In this document: piece by piece, positions 7,826 through 17,075 of the stretch | Numbering within the stretch: the stretch's first letter is position 1 | How the letters are laid out: the number at the start of each line of letters is the position of its first letter | DNA from: Clostridia bacterium | GTDB taxonomy: Bacteria > Bacillota > Clostridia > Oscillospirales > Acutalibacteraceae | Direction of reading: 5' to 3' | DNA length: 64,000 bases | NCBI GenBank assembly: GCA_017397105.1 | Contig: JAFQKF010000001.1 | Coordinates: 1-64,000, forward strand | Position numbers and translations under genes: made by a program | The notes under the pieces: model-generated | Databases searched by the model: none | What the model was told of the DNA's origin: nothing | Seen by the model: the letters and a program-made list of their open reading frames with translations, nothing else

Positions 7826-9991
7826 TTACATTCCTGCAAAAGTTCTTTCTATTACGTTATCCTGAAGTGCATCATCGAGGTTTACGAAATATTCGCTGTA
7901 ACCGCCTACACGCACTATAAGATTGCGGTAATTCTCGGGATTTTCCTTTGCCTTGAGGAGATCTTCGGGGGAAACTACGGTAACGGTGTATTGCTGTCCG
8001 CCGCCTGCGAAAAATGCTTTTGCGAGAGCGATGAATGATGCTTTTCCTTTGTCGCTGCAGAAGAGCCTCTTCTCGAACTTGTTCTGGAAAACAAATCCGC
8101 TGCAGGCATCAGTGTGATTGTATCTGAGAACGGACTTGATTTGTGCCGTAGGTCCGTTTGTATCACGGCCCGGCGTTGCGGCGATGCTGTCCGCAAGCAG
8201 AGGCTCGCCTTTAAGCTTTCCGTTAGGGAGCGCTGCAGTTCTTCGTCCGTAATCGGCGGCACGGTTATACGTACTGCATCCGCCTGTGAACACTCCGCCT
8301 CTGTACGTGTTGTTGCGCTTGAGAACGGTGAAGAAGCGGTTGAGCACCTTTGCGGTTATGCGGTCAACCTCTTCAATATCGTTGCCGAACTTTTCGCAGT
8401 TTTTAAAATCATGGTGAAGCTGCTCGTATCCCTCAAAGTTTGCGTTGAGAGCATCAACAAGCTGCGCCATAGTGTATTTCTTTTCATCAAAAACAAGCTT
8501 TTTTACGGCATAAAGGCTGTCGCCAGTATCGGCAATGCCTTCGGCTAAAACCTGACCGTGATTGTAGAGCGGACCGCCGTTTCTGTAATCACGGCCTTTT
8601 TCAAGGCAGCCCTCTATAAGACAGGAACGCAGGGGATGAGGCTCAAACACGCCTCTGAGATGTTGGTATGTATTTGCACTTGAGCAGGAGTTGTAAGTTA
8701 CGTATTCGAGCTGATCAATAAAAGCCCGTTCAAATCTTTCGTAGGTTTCAAACGTTTTCGGGTCGCCCGTTTCAAGGGAAACTTTTTCGCCGTTCATGGC
8801 GTTCACTCCGTTGTGAAGCGCAAATTCAAGGCACTTTGTGAATAAAACTTCTCCGTCTTCAAGGCCCATATGGCTCTTGCCGAGGATGTCTATCTGATTA
8901 CAGCCGTTCATGCAGTAATCGTGACTGTCTTTTGGCAGAATACCTATCCTTTCGAGCGCGGTACAGACTACGTCATCATTATAGAGCGCAGGGAGTCCGA
9001 TGCCCGTTGCAAGAGTATCAACAATTGAATCCCAGAGCTTGTCGGGGGTGTTCTTGTGAATGCGGCAAGTGAGATTGGGCGTGTTATAGCCCTTTTTTCT
9101 TGCCATTGCAAGAATATCAAACGTCAGCTCGTTTGTTTCGTCGTTCCAATTTTCGTCGCTTCCCGAAATGCAGAGATTCCACGAGCGATGATCATGAAAA
9201 TATTCCCACAGCCTGTCAAGCAAATCGGTGATTTCTTCTTTATTTTCGGTTTTTGAATATGCAGGGTACATATACTGGTCAAAGCGTCCGGGAGAATCAC
9301 TTCCGTCGAGGGCGAAAACGAGCATGAAAGCACACATGGCGGACGTGAAATCATAAGCAGGTTTTTTAGGAACGGTTTCAAACGCTTTTGCCATACGCTC
9401 AAGGAAAGCTTTATCATCGGTGCTTTCGCAGTTCTCTGCTTTTTCAAGAGCGGATAAACGATACCTTTCACCGATGATATCCATTGCATCGAGCGCATAT
9501 GAGCACGAACGGTAAAACCAGGCCTCGTCAGGGTGGTTATCACGGTTTTTATCAATTATTGAACGGATATAATCTGTTCCGTAATTGACTATTCTGCCGT
9601 AATCGGGGTTGGAATGTCCGCCCCATCTGCCGCCCCATTCGGCACCTGCGCGGTCAAGTGCTTCGGTGGGCTCGGAATAAAGTCTTTTTGCTTTATCCTT
9701 GAAAAAGTTCAGTTCGTCAACGTATTTGCACAGGGTTTCTTTATGCTCGGGAAAATCCTCTGCAAGCTTCATAATATTTTCAACACAAAAATTCAGCCCC
9801 TGGGAAGGAGAGTAGGCAGAAGTGGCGTATTCGGTTTCAAAAGCCGTTTCGGGAAGAAGGCGGCGTGAGAATCGTATTTCAATATTCTTTGCGGCATAGA
9901 GCAGGGCAAGCCCGACCCTTTCGCCGTGCTCAAGAGTTTCATCAAGAAAATATCCGTAAAGGAACGGGTCAAGGTGCAGTAAATCTGTCAT
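7826..9991 (-). CDS. Glycyl radical enzyme of unassigned type (PFL-like)
   Basis: A 721-residue glycyl radical enzyme. The C-terminal radical motif is RVGGYSEYF (radical Gly697) and the thiyl Cys is probably C364 in MNGCNQ. Dehydratases and lyases such as glycerol dehydratase or choline TMA-lyase usually have GCxE; here Glu is replaced by Gln, and pyruvate formate-lyase's Cys-Cys pair is also absent, so the reaction cannot be assigned by motif. The cytoplasmic enzyme needs the activase encoded directly upstream, whose stop is 14 bases before this start. AGAGG lies 7 bases before the ATG; the ORF could be extended to a TTG two codons earlier. Confidence 0.9.
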   Translation of the reverse strand: MTDLLHLDPFLYGYFLDETLEHGERVGLALLYAAKNIEIRFSRRLLPETAFETEYATSAYSPSQGLNFCVENIMKLAEDFPEHKETLCKYVDELNFFKDKAKRLYSEPTEALDRAGAEWGGRWGGHSNPDYGRIVNYGTDYIRSIIDKNRDNHPDEAWFYRSCSYALDAMDIIGERYRLSALEKAENCESTDDKAFLERMAKAFETVPKKPAYDFTSAMCAFMLVFALDGSDSPGRFDQYMYPAYSKTENKEEITDLLDRLWEYFHDHRSWNLCISGSDENWNDETNELTFDILAMARKKGYNTPNLTCRIHKNTPDKLWDSIVDTLATGIGLPALYNDDVVCTALERIGILPKDSHDYCMNGCNQIDILGKSHMGLEDGEVLFTKCLEFALHNGVNAMNGEKVSLETGDPKTFETYERFERAFIDQLEYVTYNSCSSANTYQHLRGVFEPHPLRSCLIEGCLEKGRDYRNGGPLYNHGQVLAEGIADTGDSLYAVKKLVFDEKKYTMAQLVDALNANFEGYEQLHHDFKNCEKFGNDIEEVDRITAKVLNRFFTVLKRNNTYRGGVFTGGCSTYNRAADYGRRTAALPNGKLKGEPLLADSIAATPGRDTNGPTAQIKSVLRYNHTDACSGFVFQNKFEKRLFCSDKGKASFIALAKAFFAGGGQQYTVTVVSPEDLLKAKENPENYRNLIVRVGGYSEYFVNLDDALQDNVIERTFAGM

Positions 9992-10004
9992 AATCAAACC
10001 TCTT

Positions 10005-10898
10005 TTATTTTGATACTCTTACGTCAGCGCCGTGGGAAGCGAACAGCGATAGCCAGCGTGCTATTTCACCGTCACCTGCGTTTTCACGCTTGTAAACGCA
10101 ATCAAATCCTATCTTTTCGGCTTTACCTGCGCCTGAAACGTGATAGGGCATAATCTCTGCATATCTGTAATGCTCCTTGTTTTCTTTAAGAAAAGCTGCA
10201 AGCAGAGCGATATCTCCATCGCTGTCATTACACCCGGGTATTAAAGGTAACCTGATAATGATATCTGCGCCTGAATCCATAAGATAGCGCAGATTTGCCA
10301 TAATATGAGCGTTGTCTGCGCCTGTAAGCCTGCGGTGAAGAACGGGATCAATACATTTAATATCAAACAGAAACGTTGTGCCGTATCGTGCAGCCTTTTC
10401 ATAAAAATCACGGGGACCGGCGCCGCAGGTTTCTATGGCAAGTGAAATCCCTGCCTCTTTTGAAAGTGAGAGAAGCTCCAGCGTGAAATCAGGCTGATAT
10501 GATGGCTCGCCTCCCGTAAGGGTTATTCCGCCGCCCGAGGTGTCGTAGAACATTTTGTCCTTGAGAACTTCGGTCAGCACTTCGGGTGCCGTCATTTCTT
10601 TGCCGATTATTTCATTTGCTCCGTTAAAGCAGATATCGGCGCATTTGCCGCACCGTGTACACTTTTCACGCATGAGCTCAAGTGTACCGTTTTCAATTGT
10701 GCGAGCGTAACAACCTGAAAGGCATCTGCCGCAGGATGAGCATTTATGTTTGTTAAAGGAAAGGGCAGGGGCTTTTTCATAGCTTTCGGGATTGTGACAC
10801 CAGATGCATCTGAGGGGGCAGCCCTTGAGAAAAACGCAGGTACGTATTCCGTCACCGTCGTGTATACAATATTTCTGTATATTGAATACAATTCCCAT
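10005..10898 (-). CDS. Glycyl radical enzyme activase (radical SAM)
   Basis: A 297-residue radical SAM protein that would install the glycyl radical on the neighbouring enzyme. The SAM-cluster motif CPLRCIWC gives C27, C31 and C34; a two-cluster ferredoxin insert follows (C53-C56-C59-C63 and C80-C83-C86-C90), typical of activases of non-PFL glycyl radical enzymes. GGEPSYQP is the SAM-binding GGE motif. The start is ambiguous: ATG at 10898 has AGGTGA eight bases upstream, while a GTG at 10910 has AAGGAA. It is the first gene of a two-gene operon. Confidence 0.92.
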   Translation of the reverse strand: MGIVFNIQKYCIHDGDGIRTCVFLKGCPLRCIWCHNPESYEKAPALSFNKHKCSSCGRCLSGCYARTIENGTLELMREKCTRCGKCADICFNGANEIIGKEMTAPEVLTEVLKDKMFYDTSGGGITLTGGEPSYQPDFTLELLSLSKEAGISLAIETCGAGPRDFYEKAARYGTTFLFDIKCIDPVLHRRLTGADNAHIMANLRYLMDSGADIIIRLPLIPGCNDSDGDIALLAAFLKENKEHYRYAEIMPYHVSGAGKAEKIGFDCVYKRENAGDGEIARWLSLFASHGADVRVSK

Positions 10899-11039
10899 TT
10901 TTATGCTCACCTGCTTTCCTTATCATTTATTGCAACAAGGTATCGGTTACTCATGCTTATCATCGATGAGAATATAATTAACGTTGTGCGTCTGCGCAAA
11001 TTTAAGATTTCGCCATTTCATCTCTCACTTTTTTATTTA

Positions 11040-12368
11040 TTATTTCAATGTAAACTCGGCGTTGTTATCCGAAAAGCCTTTGTTGTTTCCTATAGTGTTA
11101 AGAAGCATACTTCTTAAATCAACCTTAATACCGTCTTTTTCAAGCTTCGGTTCAACCTTTTTAAGGATAAAAGAGAATCTCCTGAGAATACCGGAAATGA
11201 AATTATAAACGGGTGTTCCTTCGGTGTGAGCGCCGTCGCCAAGGAAGATTCCTACGCCGATTTCGCCTACGAGCTCAGGTAACTTTTTGTTTTTAAGCGC
11301 TTCATCTCTTTTGATAAGGAGCAGACGCTCAACCGCTCCAACGGTGGTTTTATAAAAACGCTTTCTTGCAAAAGATTTCAGGTGCTTTACAATTCCTTTG
11401 CCGCCGCTGAGAGCACCGTCCACACGGGCAATAATTGCATCGTGGAACTTCTTATGGCAATATTCCTGTGCCGTCAGACCGTTCATATCCCAACCGAAAT
11501 CCTCAACGTCGATTGTTTGGATTTTCATAACAGAGTTATTGTCTATTGTGATTTTTCTGTATTTTGCGGGGCTGCCTGCAAGGCAGGCGGTGCAAATATC
11601 AATCAGTCTGTTGCCTTTTTCGGAATAGAACTCGTTTATGCTCTGAATATGCATATGTCCCGTTAAAATAAGCTCAACTCCGTTGTCGGCAAGGAAAGAG
11701 GCAACCTTTTGCCATTCCTTGATTTTGGCATCTCCTACAAGGTCGAATACGGGTACGGACGGAATAATGGGGTAGTGGCATATCGCAAACATTGAGCAGT
11801 TATCTTTCTTTGCTTTATCAATCTGTTCCTTTGCCCAGGTCATGTGCCTTTCATCCATTGCTCCTTTTGGCTGGTTAAGACTGTCGCAGCATATAGCGAG
11901 CATCCTTACTCCTTTTGTAATTTCGGCAACGTAGGAATGCGTGGGTTCATCAATTGCAATGGCATCGCCGTAACCGAAATCGCGGTACATATCGCAAAGA
12001 GCGTTGAAATCTGTACCCTCAACCTCAATGCGTTCATCGTTTTTATATGCGTATGAAATTTCTCCGTAATCGTGACCGGCGGTTATAACAAAAATCCTTT
12101 TACCGCTTTCTTTAAGCTTATAAAGCTCTTTTATTAAGCTCTTGTGACTCTCAATTTCGCCGTTTTTTGTAAGGTCACCGGGAATTATAACAATATCCGT
12201 TTCTTTATCTTCGCCGATGCGTGCAAAGGTTGATTTTACGATTGCACTGCTTTCTCTGACAAAATACTGTTCGGTTGCCATCTTTTTTTCAAAGGCTTTT
12301 CCTTCAGCACCCAATTCATTTTCAAAGTAATGTGTATCGGTTACAAGATAAAAACTTACAGGTTTCAT
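11040..12368 (-). CDS. Calcineurin-like metallophosphoesterase
   Basis: A 442-residue cytoplasmic phosphoesterase. The dimetal motifs appear in order: TDTH (residues 10-13), GDLTKNGE, AGHDYG where most relatives have GNHD, ICHYP and GHMH. The last ~150 residues are alpha-helical and not recognised. Likely substrates are phosphomonoesters or diesters, not predictable further. The AGHD in place of GNHD is a notable change at the catalytic Asn position. No signal peptide. GGAGGAG lies upstream of the ATG. It is 141 bases upstream of the activase gene on the same strand; co-transcription is possible but not evident. Confidence 0.85.
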   Translation of the reverse strand: MKPVSFYLVTDTHYFENELGAEGKAFEKKMATEQYFVRESSAIVKSTFARIGEDKETDIVIIPGDLTKNGEIESHKSLIKELYKLKESGKRIFVITAGHDYGEISYAYKNDERIEVEGTDFNALCDMYRDFGYGDAIAIDEPTHSYVAEITKGVRMLAICCDSLNQPKGAMDERHMTWAKEQIDKAKKDNCSMFAICHYPIIPSVPVFDLVGDAKIKEWQKVASFLADNGVELILTGHMHIQSINEFYSEKGNRLIDICTACLAGSPAKYRKITIDNNSVMKIQTIDVEDFGWDMNGLTAQEYCHKKFHDAIIARVDGALSGGKGIVKHLKSFARKRFYKTTVGAVERLLLIKRDEALKNKKLPELVGEIGVGIFLGDGAHTEGTPVYNFISGILRRFSFILKKVEPKLEKDGIKVDLRSMLLNTIGNNKGFSDNNAEFTLK

Positions 12369-12425
12369 TTTTTGTCAAGCTCCTCCAAAATTCTTATTTG
12401 TTAAATTCATTATATCACTTACATA

Positions 12426-12458
12426 AAGAGAAAAGCAACAGTTTTCAGGCTGTTGCTT
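12426..12458 (-). terminator. Terminator of the TipAS-domain gene
   Basis: A 9-bp stem (12433-12441 with 12450-12458) is followed on the - strand by TTCTCTTT. It lies about 30 bases past the TipAS gene stop. Confidence 0.7.
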
Positions 12459-12486
12459 CTGAAGTTTAGGATTGATAAACGGGAAT

Positions 12487-12882
12487 TTACTTGCGGCAAT
12501 AGATTTCAATTGCTTCAGAGATAAAATTCGCTGTGCCGTCAGCATGCTTATCTATATTGCTTTTAAAGCGTTCATCTGCAATGTACAGCTGACCGAGGCC
12601 CGCTAAAATCCCGTTCGTACAATTGTAGTAATTCTCAGTGATGTGGTTCTGCAGTTTTTTTACAAGGCTTTGTGCTTCTGCTGAATACGGTGTTGCTTCG
12701 TTTATCAAGCAAGCCGCAAACTCTGACATGATGCAGTCCAATTGCTCTGTTAGTTCATTCCGCTTGTGTTCCGAATAATTTCTTGTTTTTTCTTCATGTT
12801 CTTTATATGCGTCGGTATTGCCCCAGTTTTCCTGAGCTTCCGCTTTGTATTTTTCAAATTTGTTGTTATCAAATGCGCTCAT
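12487..12882 (-). CDS. Stand-alone TipAS antibiotic-recognition domain protein
   Basis: A 131-residue protein matching the TipAS domain found at the C-terminus of MerR-family TipA/Mta regulators, which binds thiopeptide-type drugs. Diagnostic segments are EAQENWGNTDAYKEHEEKT and the ILAGLGQLYIADERFKSNID region followed by ending EIYCRK. There is no N-terminal MerR helix-turn-helix, so it cannot act as TipA does; drug sequestration, as for TipAS alone, is the reasonable inference. AAGGAG lies 8 bases before the chosen ATG; an ORF start six codons earlier overlaps that site. Two inverted repeats and a short ORF precede it. Confidence 0.82.
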   Translation of the reverse strand: MSAFDNNKFEKYKAEAQENWGNTDAYKEHEEKTRNYSEHKRNELTEQLDCIMSEFAACLINEATPYSAEAQSLVKKLQNHITENYYNCTNGILAGLGQLYIADERFKSNIDKHADGTANFISEAIEIYCRK

Positions 12883-12896
12883 AATATTAGCTCCTT

Positions 12897-12980
12897 TCAT
12901 TGCATCGTCAATAGAAAATCAATCGCTTCAGCCGATAATTGACGATGCCCCGGACCACCGTTTGCGCTGATATTCTGCAT
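12897..12980 (-). other. 27-codon upstream ORF with hairpins before TipAS gene
   Basis: On the - strand an ATG at 12980 opens 27 codons that end in TGA three bases before the AAGGAG of the TipAS gene. The same interval contains a perfect 11-bp inverted repeat (12902-12912 with 12938-12948), and a further CCCCGG/CCGGGG pair (12948-12953 with 12999-13004). It could be a leader peptide with attenuating RNA structure or the remnant of a decayed gene. The ORF has no clear ribosome site of its own. Confidence 0.35.
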
Positions 12981-13047
12981 TTTATGCCATGGCTATTACC
13001 GGGGTGAGAGTATTACCGTAGCCTTTACGCCGAAATCGCCTGAAAAA

Positions 13048-14193
13048 TTATGCTTTTGCATATTCTGAAAGCAATGCGTGATTGTTCATCGGCTTGCAGC
13101 AAAGCTCTGTTCTTACAGAGGACCATTTGCGCTCTATTTCCTCAGCTGAGTCATTATTTATATCAACAACGTTGTCGGGATCATCCGAGCCCATCATAAA
13201 CCATTGGCTTGTTTCTCCCTTGGGGCAATGTCCTTTGTATGTCCAAGTCTGCCAGTTAAATGAGCATTCATTGAAAAGCTTGAGAATGTATTCCCAGTCA
13301 GCAGTTCCGCGGCAGGGAGAGAATTCACCTACAAGCACGGGCACGTTGAAATTTTTGCTTGCGTGGTGTAGGGTCACTTCTTTAAAGCTTTCATTTGAAT
13401 CGTCATAATAGTGATACTGGTACATGACGTTTTCCCATCCTCGTTCTGACGGATGCGGCATATCATCGGGTGTCCAGATAGCTTCAAGTGTTATGATGTG
13501 ATCGGGATCGATTGCCCTGACTGTATTATAAAGCAAAGAATAAACGTCGTGGTACTTGCTGTTGACTTTATCCTCACCCTCGTAATCGCACATTGGCTCA
13601 TTCATCAGGTCATAGGCGGCAACAGTTGAGTTGCCTGCAAAGTGGCGGGCAATCTCGCTCCACAACTCGCAGGCGAGCGAGCGGAAATAAGCGCCCTCTT
13701 CAGTTTCATCATAGAGTTTGCAATGATTAACACGGCAGCAGTGGTGGGCTATGCTCTGATGACCGGGCACACCGTGCATATCGAGAATTACGTACATACC
13801 TCTTTTTTCACATTCCTCAACAACCCAGTCAAGGCGTAAAAAATCAATTTCACCGTTTTCCTTGCGCTTCCATGTGCCTGCATCATCTGTCTGAAAATTG
13901 CGGTACCAGAACGGCACACGCACGCAGGTAAATCCAAGCGACTGAAGATAATCGAGGTCATATGTTGTGATGTAGTTATCCTCACGGATTTTTATAAGTC
14001 TGTCAGCTTCTTTCTTGCCGAAACGTTTTTCAAGCGTGGTAACTATATCCCACTGGGCATCTCCGCCCTTGAAAAACCCTTGCCATAATTCATCAAGCAA
14101 CCATCCGCCAAGATTTGTTCCGCGCAAAAAGACCTGCTTTCCCTCTGCGTTAATAATTTTTTCACCGTCACAATGAAGCATACTGAGGCTCAT
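13048..14193 (-). CDS. Glycoside hydrolase family 5, glucanase-like
   Basis: A 381-residue GH5 enzyme (exo-beta-glucanase/cellulase BglC type). N-terminal LRGTNLGGWL, HGVPGHQ, acid/base Glu199 in LMNEP and nucleophile Glu290 in LVGEFSP are all present, so the retaining catalytic machinery is intact. There is no signal peptide, so it acts in the cytoplasm, presumably on imported oligosaccharides. Its start has only a weak AGGGTG site; a second ATG four codons in is possible. It is transcribed toward the TipAS gene but separated by 165 bases, so it probably forms its own unit. Confidence 0.9.
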   Translation of the reverse strand: MSLSMLHCDGEKIINAEGKQVFLRGTNLGGWLLDELWQGFFKGGDAQWDIVTTLEKRFGKKEADRLIKIREDNYITTYDLDYLQSLGFTCVRVPFWYRNFQTDDAGTWKRKENGEIDFLRLDWVVEECEKRGMYVILDMHGVPGHQSIAHHCCRVNHCKLYDETEEGAYFRSLACELWSEIARHFAGNSTVAAYDLMNEPMCDYEGEDKVNSKYHDVYSLLYNTVRAIDPDHIITLEAIWTPDDMPHPSERGWENVMYQYHYYDDSNESFKEVTLHHASKNFNVPVLVGEFSPCRGTADWEYILKLFNECSFNWQTWTYKGHCPKGETSQWFMMGSDDPDNVVDINNDSAEEIERKWSSVRTELCCKPMNNHALLSEYAKA

Positions 14194-14332
14194 AATTGCA
14201 CCCTGCCTTTACAGTAGATTTAATGTTTATTTCATTATATCACACGGCAAAAATAATTTCCACTAAAAAATGGAGCATCAGTGAAGCGATACCCCGTAAT
14301 GCCAATGTTCTATATTATTAACGTTAAATTTA

Positions 14333-14361
14333 TTGAATTGCGTTGCTTTGTGTGCTACAAT
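14333..14361 (+). promoter_or_regulatory. Sigma-A promoter for the beta-helix gene
   Basis: TTGAAT (14333-14338), a 17-base spacer and TACAAT (14356-14361), 28 bases before the start codon. Confidence 0.6.
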
Positions 14362-14389
14362 AACAAAAACGTCAAAAAAGAGGGATAGC

Positions 14390-17026
14390 ATGAAAGTTGC
14401 AATCAAAAAGATTACGTGCATAGTTATGGCTCTGTGCTTATGCTCAGTCTTTTTCTCACAGACCGCTTTGACTTCATTTGCGGTAAACGTAAATGACAGT
14501 GACATAGTTCTTTATGTATCTTCGGATGCCTCGGATGACGGCGCAGGCACGTTACAGTCACCGATAAGCCTTTGGGGCGCAAAAGAGATGCTTAAAGGTC
14601 TGAAAAACGAAAACGAAACCGCAACTGTATATCTTTTGGGCGGAACGTATTGCTTTGACGATGCCTTGTATTTCAATTCCGACGATATGGCTAACGTTTC
14701 TTATAAAGCTTATGATGAAAATCAGGTTGTTTTCTCAGGTGCTTATGAAATAAGCGGTTTTGAAGAGGGAGAAGCCAACGGAGTAAAGGTGTTTACCAAA
14801 CAGCTTGATACCTCTGTGGATAACTGGTATTTTAAATCTCTTTTCAGCGATAACGGCGAAGTAAAAACAACCCGTTTCCCTGAAGAAGGCTATTTAACGG
14901 TTAAAGGCACCGCACCCGAGGATGACCTTTGGAATGAGGAAAACAGACCGTGGGAATTCACTTACGGTCAGCGCTCTTTCTATGCAAACACCGATGATAT
15001 TCCAAAGGAATTTCACAATCCCGAGGACGTTAATATCCGTATTCTCCACTATTGGCACGATGAGCTGATGAATATAAAATCCTACAATGCCGAAACGGGA
15101 AAAATCGGTTTATCAAGACCTTCCACCATGGAAATAAGAGATATTGACCGATATTATTTTGAAAATGTTTTTGAAGCACTTAACGAGCCCGGAGAATGGT
15201 ACCTCGACAAAGCTTCGGGCGTTCTTTATTACGTGCCCAAAGACGGCGAAAAAGCCGATACACTCACTCTTTACGGCTCAAATATTGACAGGCTTGTTGA
15301 TATAAACGGCGTTGACGGTATTTCCTTTGAGGGCATTCGTTTTACCCGTACCGATTGGGTAGAGCCCGAAGCTGACGGCTTTTATGCAGGAACCTGGTGG
15401 GAAGAAAACGATATGGATTTCCCTCAGGCTGCAATATTTGTTGACGGAGTTGTTGCCGTTAAATACGCAGAGAATATTCACTTGAAAAACTGTGAATTTA
15501 CTTATCTCGGCGGCACTGCGGTAAAATTCGGATTCGGTGTAAAAAATTCCTCTGTTGAAAACTGCTATTTTGAAAATATCGCTGCAACCGCTGTTTATGC
15601 AGGCGGTGAAAACTGTTTACCCGAGCAGGAAAACTATACGCAGAACATTACGGTTAAAAACAATGAAATATACAAATACGGCAGAAAATTCTTCAGCGCA
15701 ATCGGTATTCATATAACCTTCTGCGATACTGCCGAGGTGGTAAATAATGAAATACACGACGGTTATTATACCGGTATTTCCGTCGGCTGGATATGGGGCT
15801 ATAATTACCACGTAACAAAGAACATAAATATCAGCAGAAACCTTATTTACAATATCGGCCAGGGATGGCTTTCCGATATGGGCGGTATTTATATGCTCGG
15901 CAGGCAGCCCGGAACCGTTCTGAGGGAAAACGTTATCCATAACGTTGCCGCCGATCCCGGTGAAGGCGGTTACGGCGGTTGGGGTATTTATCTTGACGAA
16001 GGCTCATCATTTATGACGGTTGAGAAAAACCTTGTATATGCCTGCGGCAGCCAGAGCTTCAACGTTCACTACGGTGAAGGTAACGTTATCAGGAATAATA
16101 TTGCAGCCCTCAGCAGAGAAGGTCTGATGAGCCCGGGTATTGAAAAGGGCGAAGCCCACGCAACGGCGATGTATTATAACAATATTTTCCTTACGTATAA
16201 CAAAGCGCCGGTTTATATTGAAATGCTCAATTCCTCCCATTTCTACGATAACGGCAATCTTATGTGGAGTCTGACGGAGGGTGATGAACTGTATTTCAAC
16301 ACAAGCAAATACATTTATACGCTTGAAATGGCACAGAGGGAAGGCTTTATTCATTTCCCGACGGTTGCCGACCCGATGTTCAAAGACGCTCTGAATTTTG
16401 ACTTTGCTTTATCGCAGGACAGCCCTGCCTTTGCCTTGAATTTTGAGGTCTGGGATTATTCTCTTGCAGGCACGGTTAAAGATACTGTTATAGGTCTTGA
16501 CAGAGCAGGCGGTCAGACGCCTTATAATGCGGAATCCGAGCTGCAGCCCGATATGGAATACAGGCATAATATATTCGGAAGTTTTATCCCGTATATTCTC
16601 TTTGCTTTAGCTGTGCTGTTGGCGTTTGCTTGGGTTGTTATCGGCGCAATCAAGGGTAAAAAGACGGTTACGCTACCGTTGCTGGCGGCGGTTGTTTCGG
16701 CACCTTTGATTATTGCGGTTTACTATTTATACCTTCAATGGATAGAAGCCCTCTATTTCATATCTGTTTTTGTGTTAGCGGCGCTTGCAAGCGTTCTTCC
16801 CACGTGCGTTGCAATTGAAAAAGGAAAGGCAAAGAAAGGCGTAATTTCAGCGTTTGTTGTTAACTTTATTCTTTCTGCAGGCCTTTTCCTTGGCCTTGCA
16901 GGTATACTCAATATGCTCTTGCGCCCCGGAAGTCCTGAGGTGATTTCGATCACCTGCGGAGCAATGCTTGTATATATGATCGTTGAAACAATCCGCCTCT
17001 TGAAAGCGTATAAAATAATACTGTAA
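14390..17026 (+). CDS. Exported right-handed beta-helix protein with C-terminal membrane domain
   Basis: An 878-residue protein with a signal peptide (residues 1 to about 32), a long parallel beta-helix region (repeated ENxHxKNCEF / NNEIxxxxY-type turns, residues ~280-620) as in polysaccharide lyases and right-handed beta-helix hydrolases, and five predicted membrane helices in the last ~150 residues. Many family members act on uronic or galactosidic polymers, but I see no diagnostic catalytic set, so no activity is assigned. The multi-helix tail, rather than a single anchor, is unusual. GAGGGA precedes the chosen ATG; an ORF start 19 codons earlier lies inside the promoter. Confidence 0.82.
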   Translation: MKVAIKKITCIVMALCLCSVFFSQTALTSFAVNVNDSDIVLYVSSDASDDGAGTLQSPISLWGAKEMLKGLKNENETATVYLLGGTYCFDDALYFNSDDMANVSYKAYDENQVVFSGAYEISGFEEGEANGVKVFTKQLDTSVDNWYFKSLFSDNGEVKTTRFPEEGYLTVKGTAPEDDLWNEENRPWEFTYGQRSFYANTDDIPKEFHNPEDVNIRILHYWHDELMNIKSYNAETGKIGLSRPSTMEIRDIDRYYFENVFEALNEPGEWYLDKASGVLYYVPKDGEKADTLTLYGSNIDRLVDINGVDGISFEGIRFTRTDWVEPEADGFYAGTWWEENDMDFPQAAIFVDGVVAVKYAENIHLKNCEFTYLGGTAVKFGFGVKNSSVENCYFENIAATAVYAGGENCLPEQENYTQNITVKNNEIYKYGRKFFSAIGIHITFCDTAEVVNNEIHDGYYTGISVGWIWGYNYHVTKNINISRNLIYNIGQGWLSDMGGIYMLGRQPGTVLRENVIHNVAADPGEGGYGGWGIYLDEGSSFMTVEKNLVYACGSQSFNVHYGEGNVIRNNIAALSREGLMSPGIEKGEAHATAMYYNNIFLTYNKAPVYIEMLNSSHFYDNGNLMWSLTEGDELYFNTSKYIYTLEMAQREGFIHFPTVADPMFKDALNFDFALSQDSPAFALNFEVWDYSLAGTVKDTVIGLDRAGGQTPYNAESELQPDMEYRHNIFGSFIPYILFALAVLLAFAWVVIGAIKGKKTVTLPLLAAVVSAPLIIAVYYLYLQWIEALYFISVFVLAALASVLPTCVAIEKGKAKKGVISAFVVNFILSAGLFLGLAGILNMLLRPGSPEVISITCGAMLVYMIVETIRLLKAYKIIL

Positions 17027-17030
17027 AACA

Positions 17031-17066
17031 AAAATGGAACTGGTTTCAAATCAGTTCCATTTTTTG
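17031..17066 (+). terminator. Terminator between convergent genes
   Basis: An AATGGAACTG stem pairs with CAGTTCCATT around a nine-base loop and is followed by TTTTTT on the + strand, 5 bases after the beta-helix stop. The A-rich 5' flank lets it also serve the - strand gene. Confidence 0.85.
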
Positions 17067-17075
17067 TGCGAAGCT

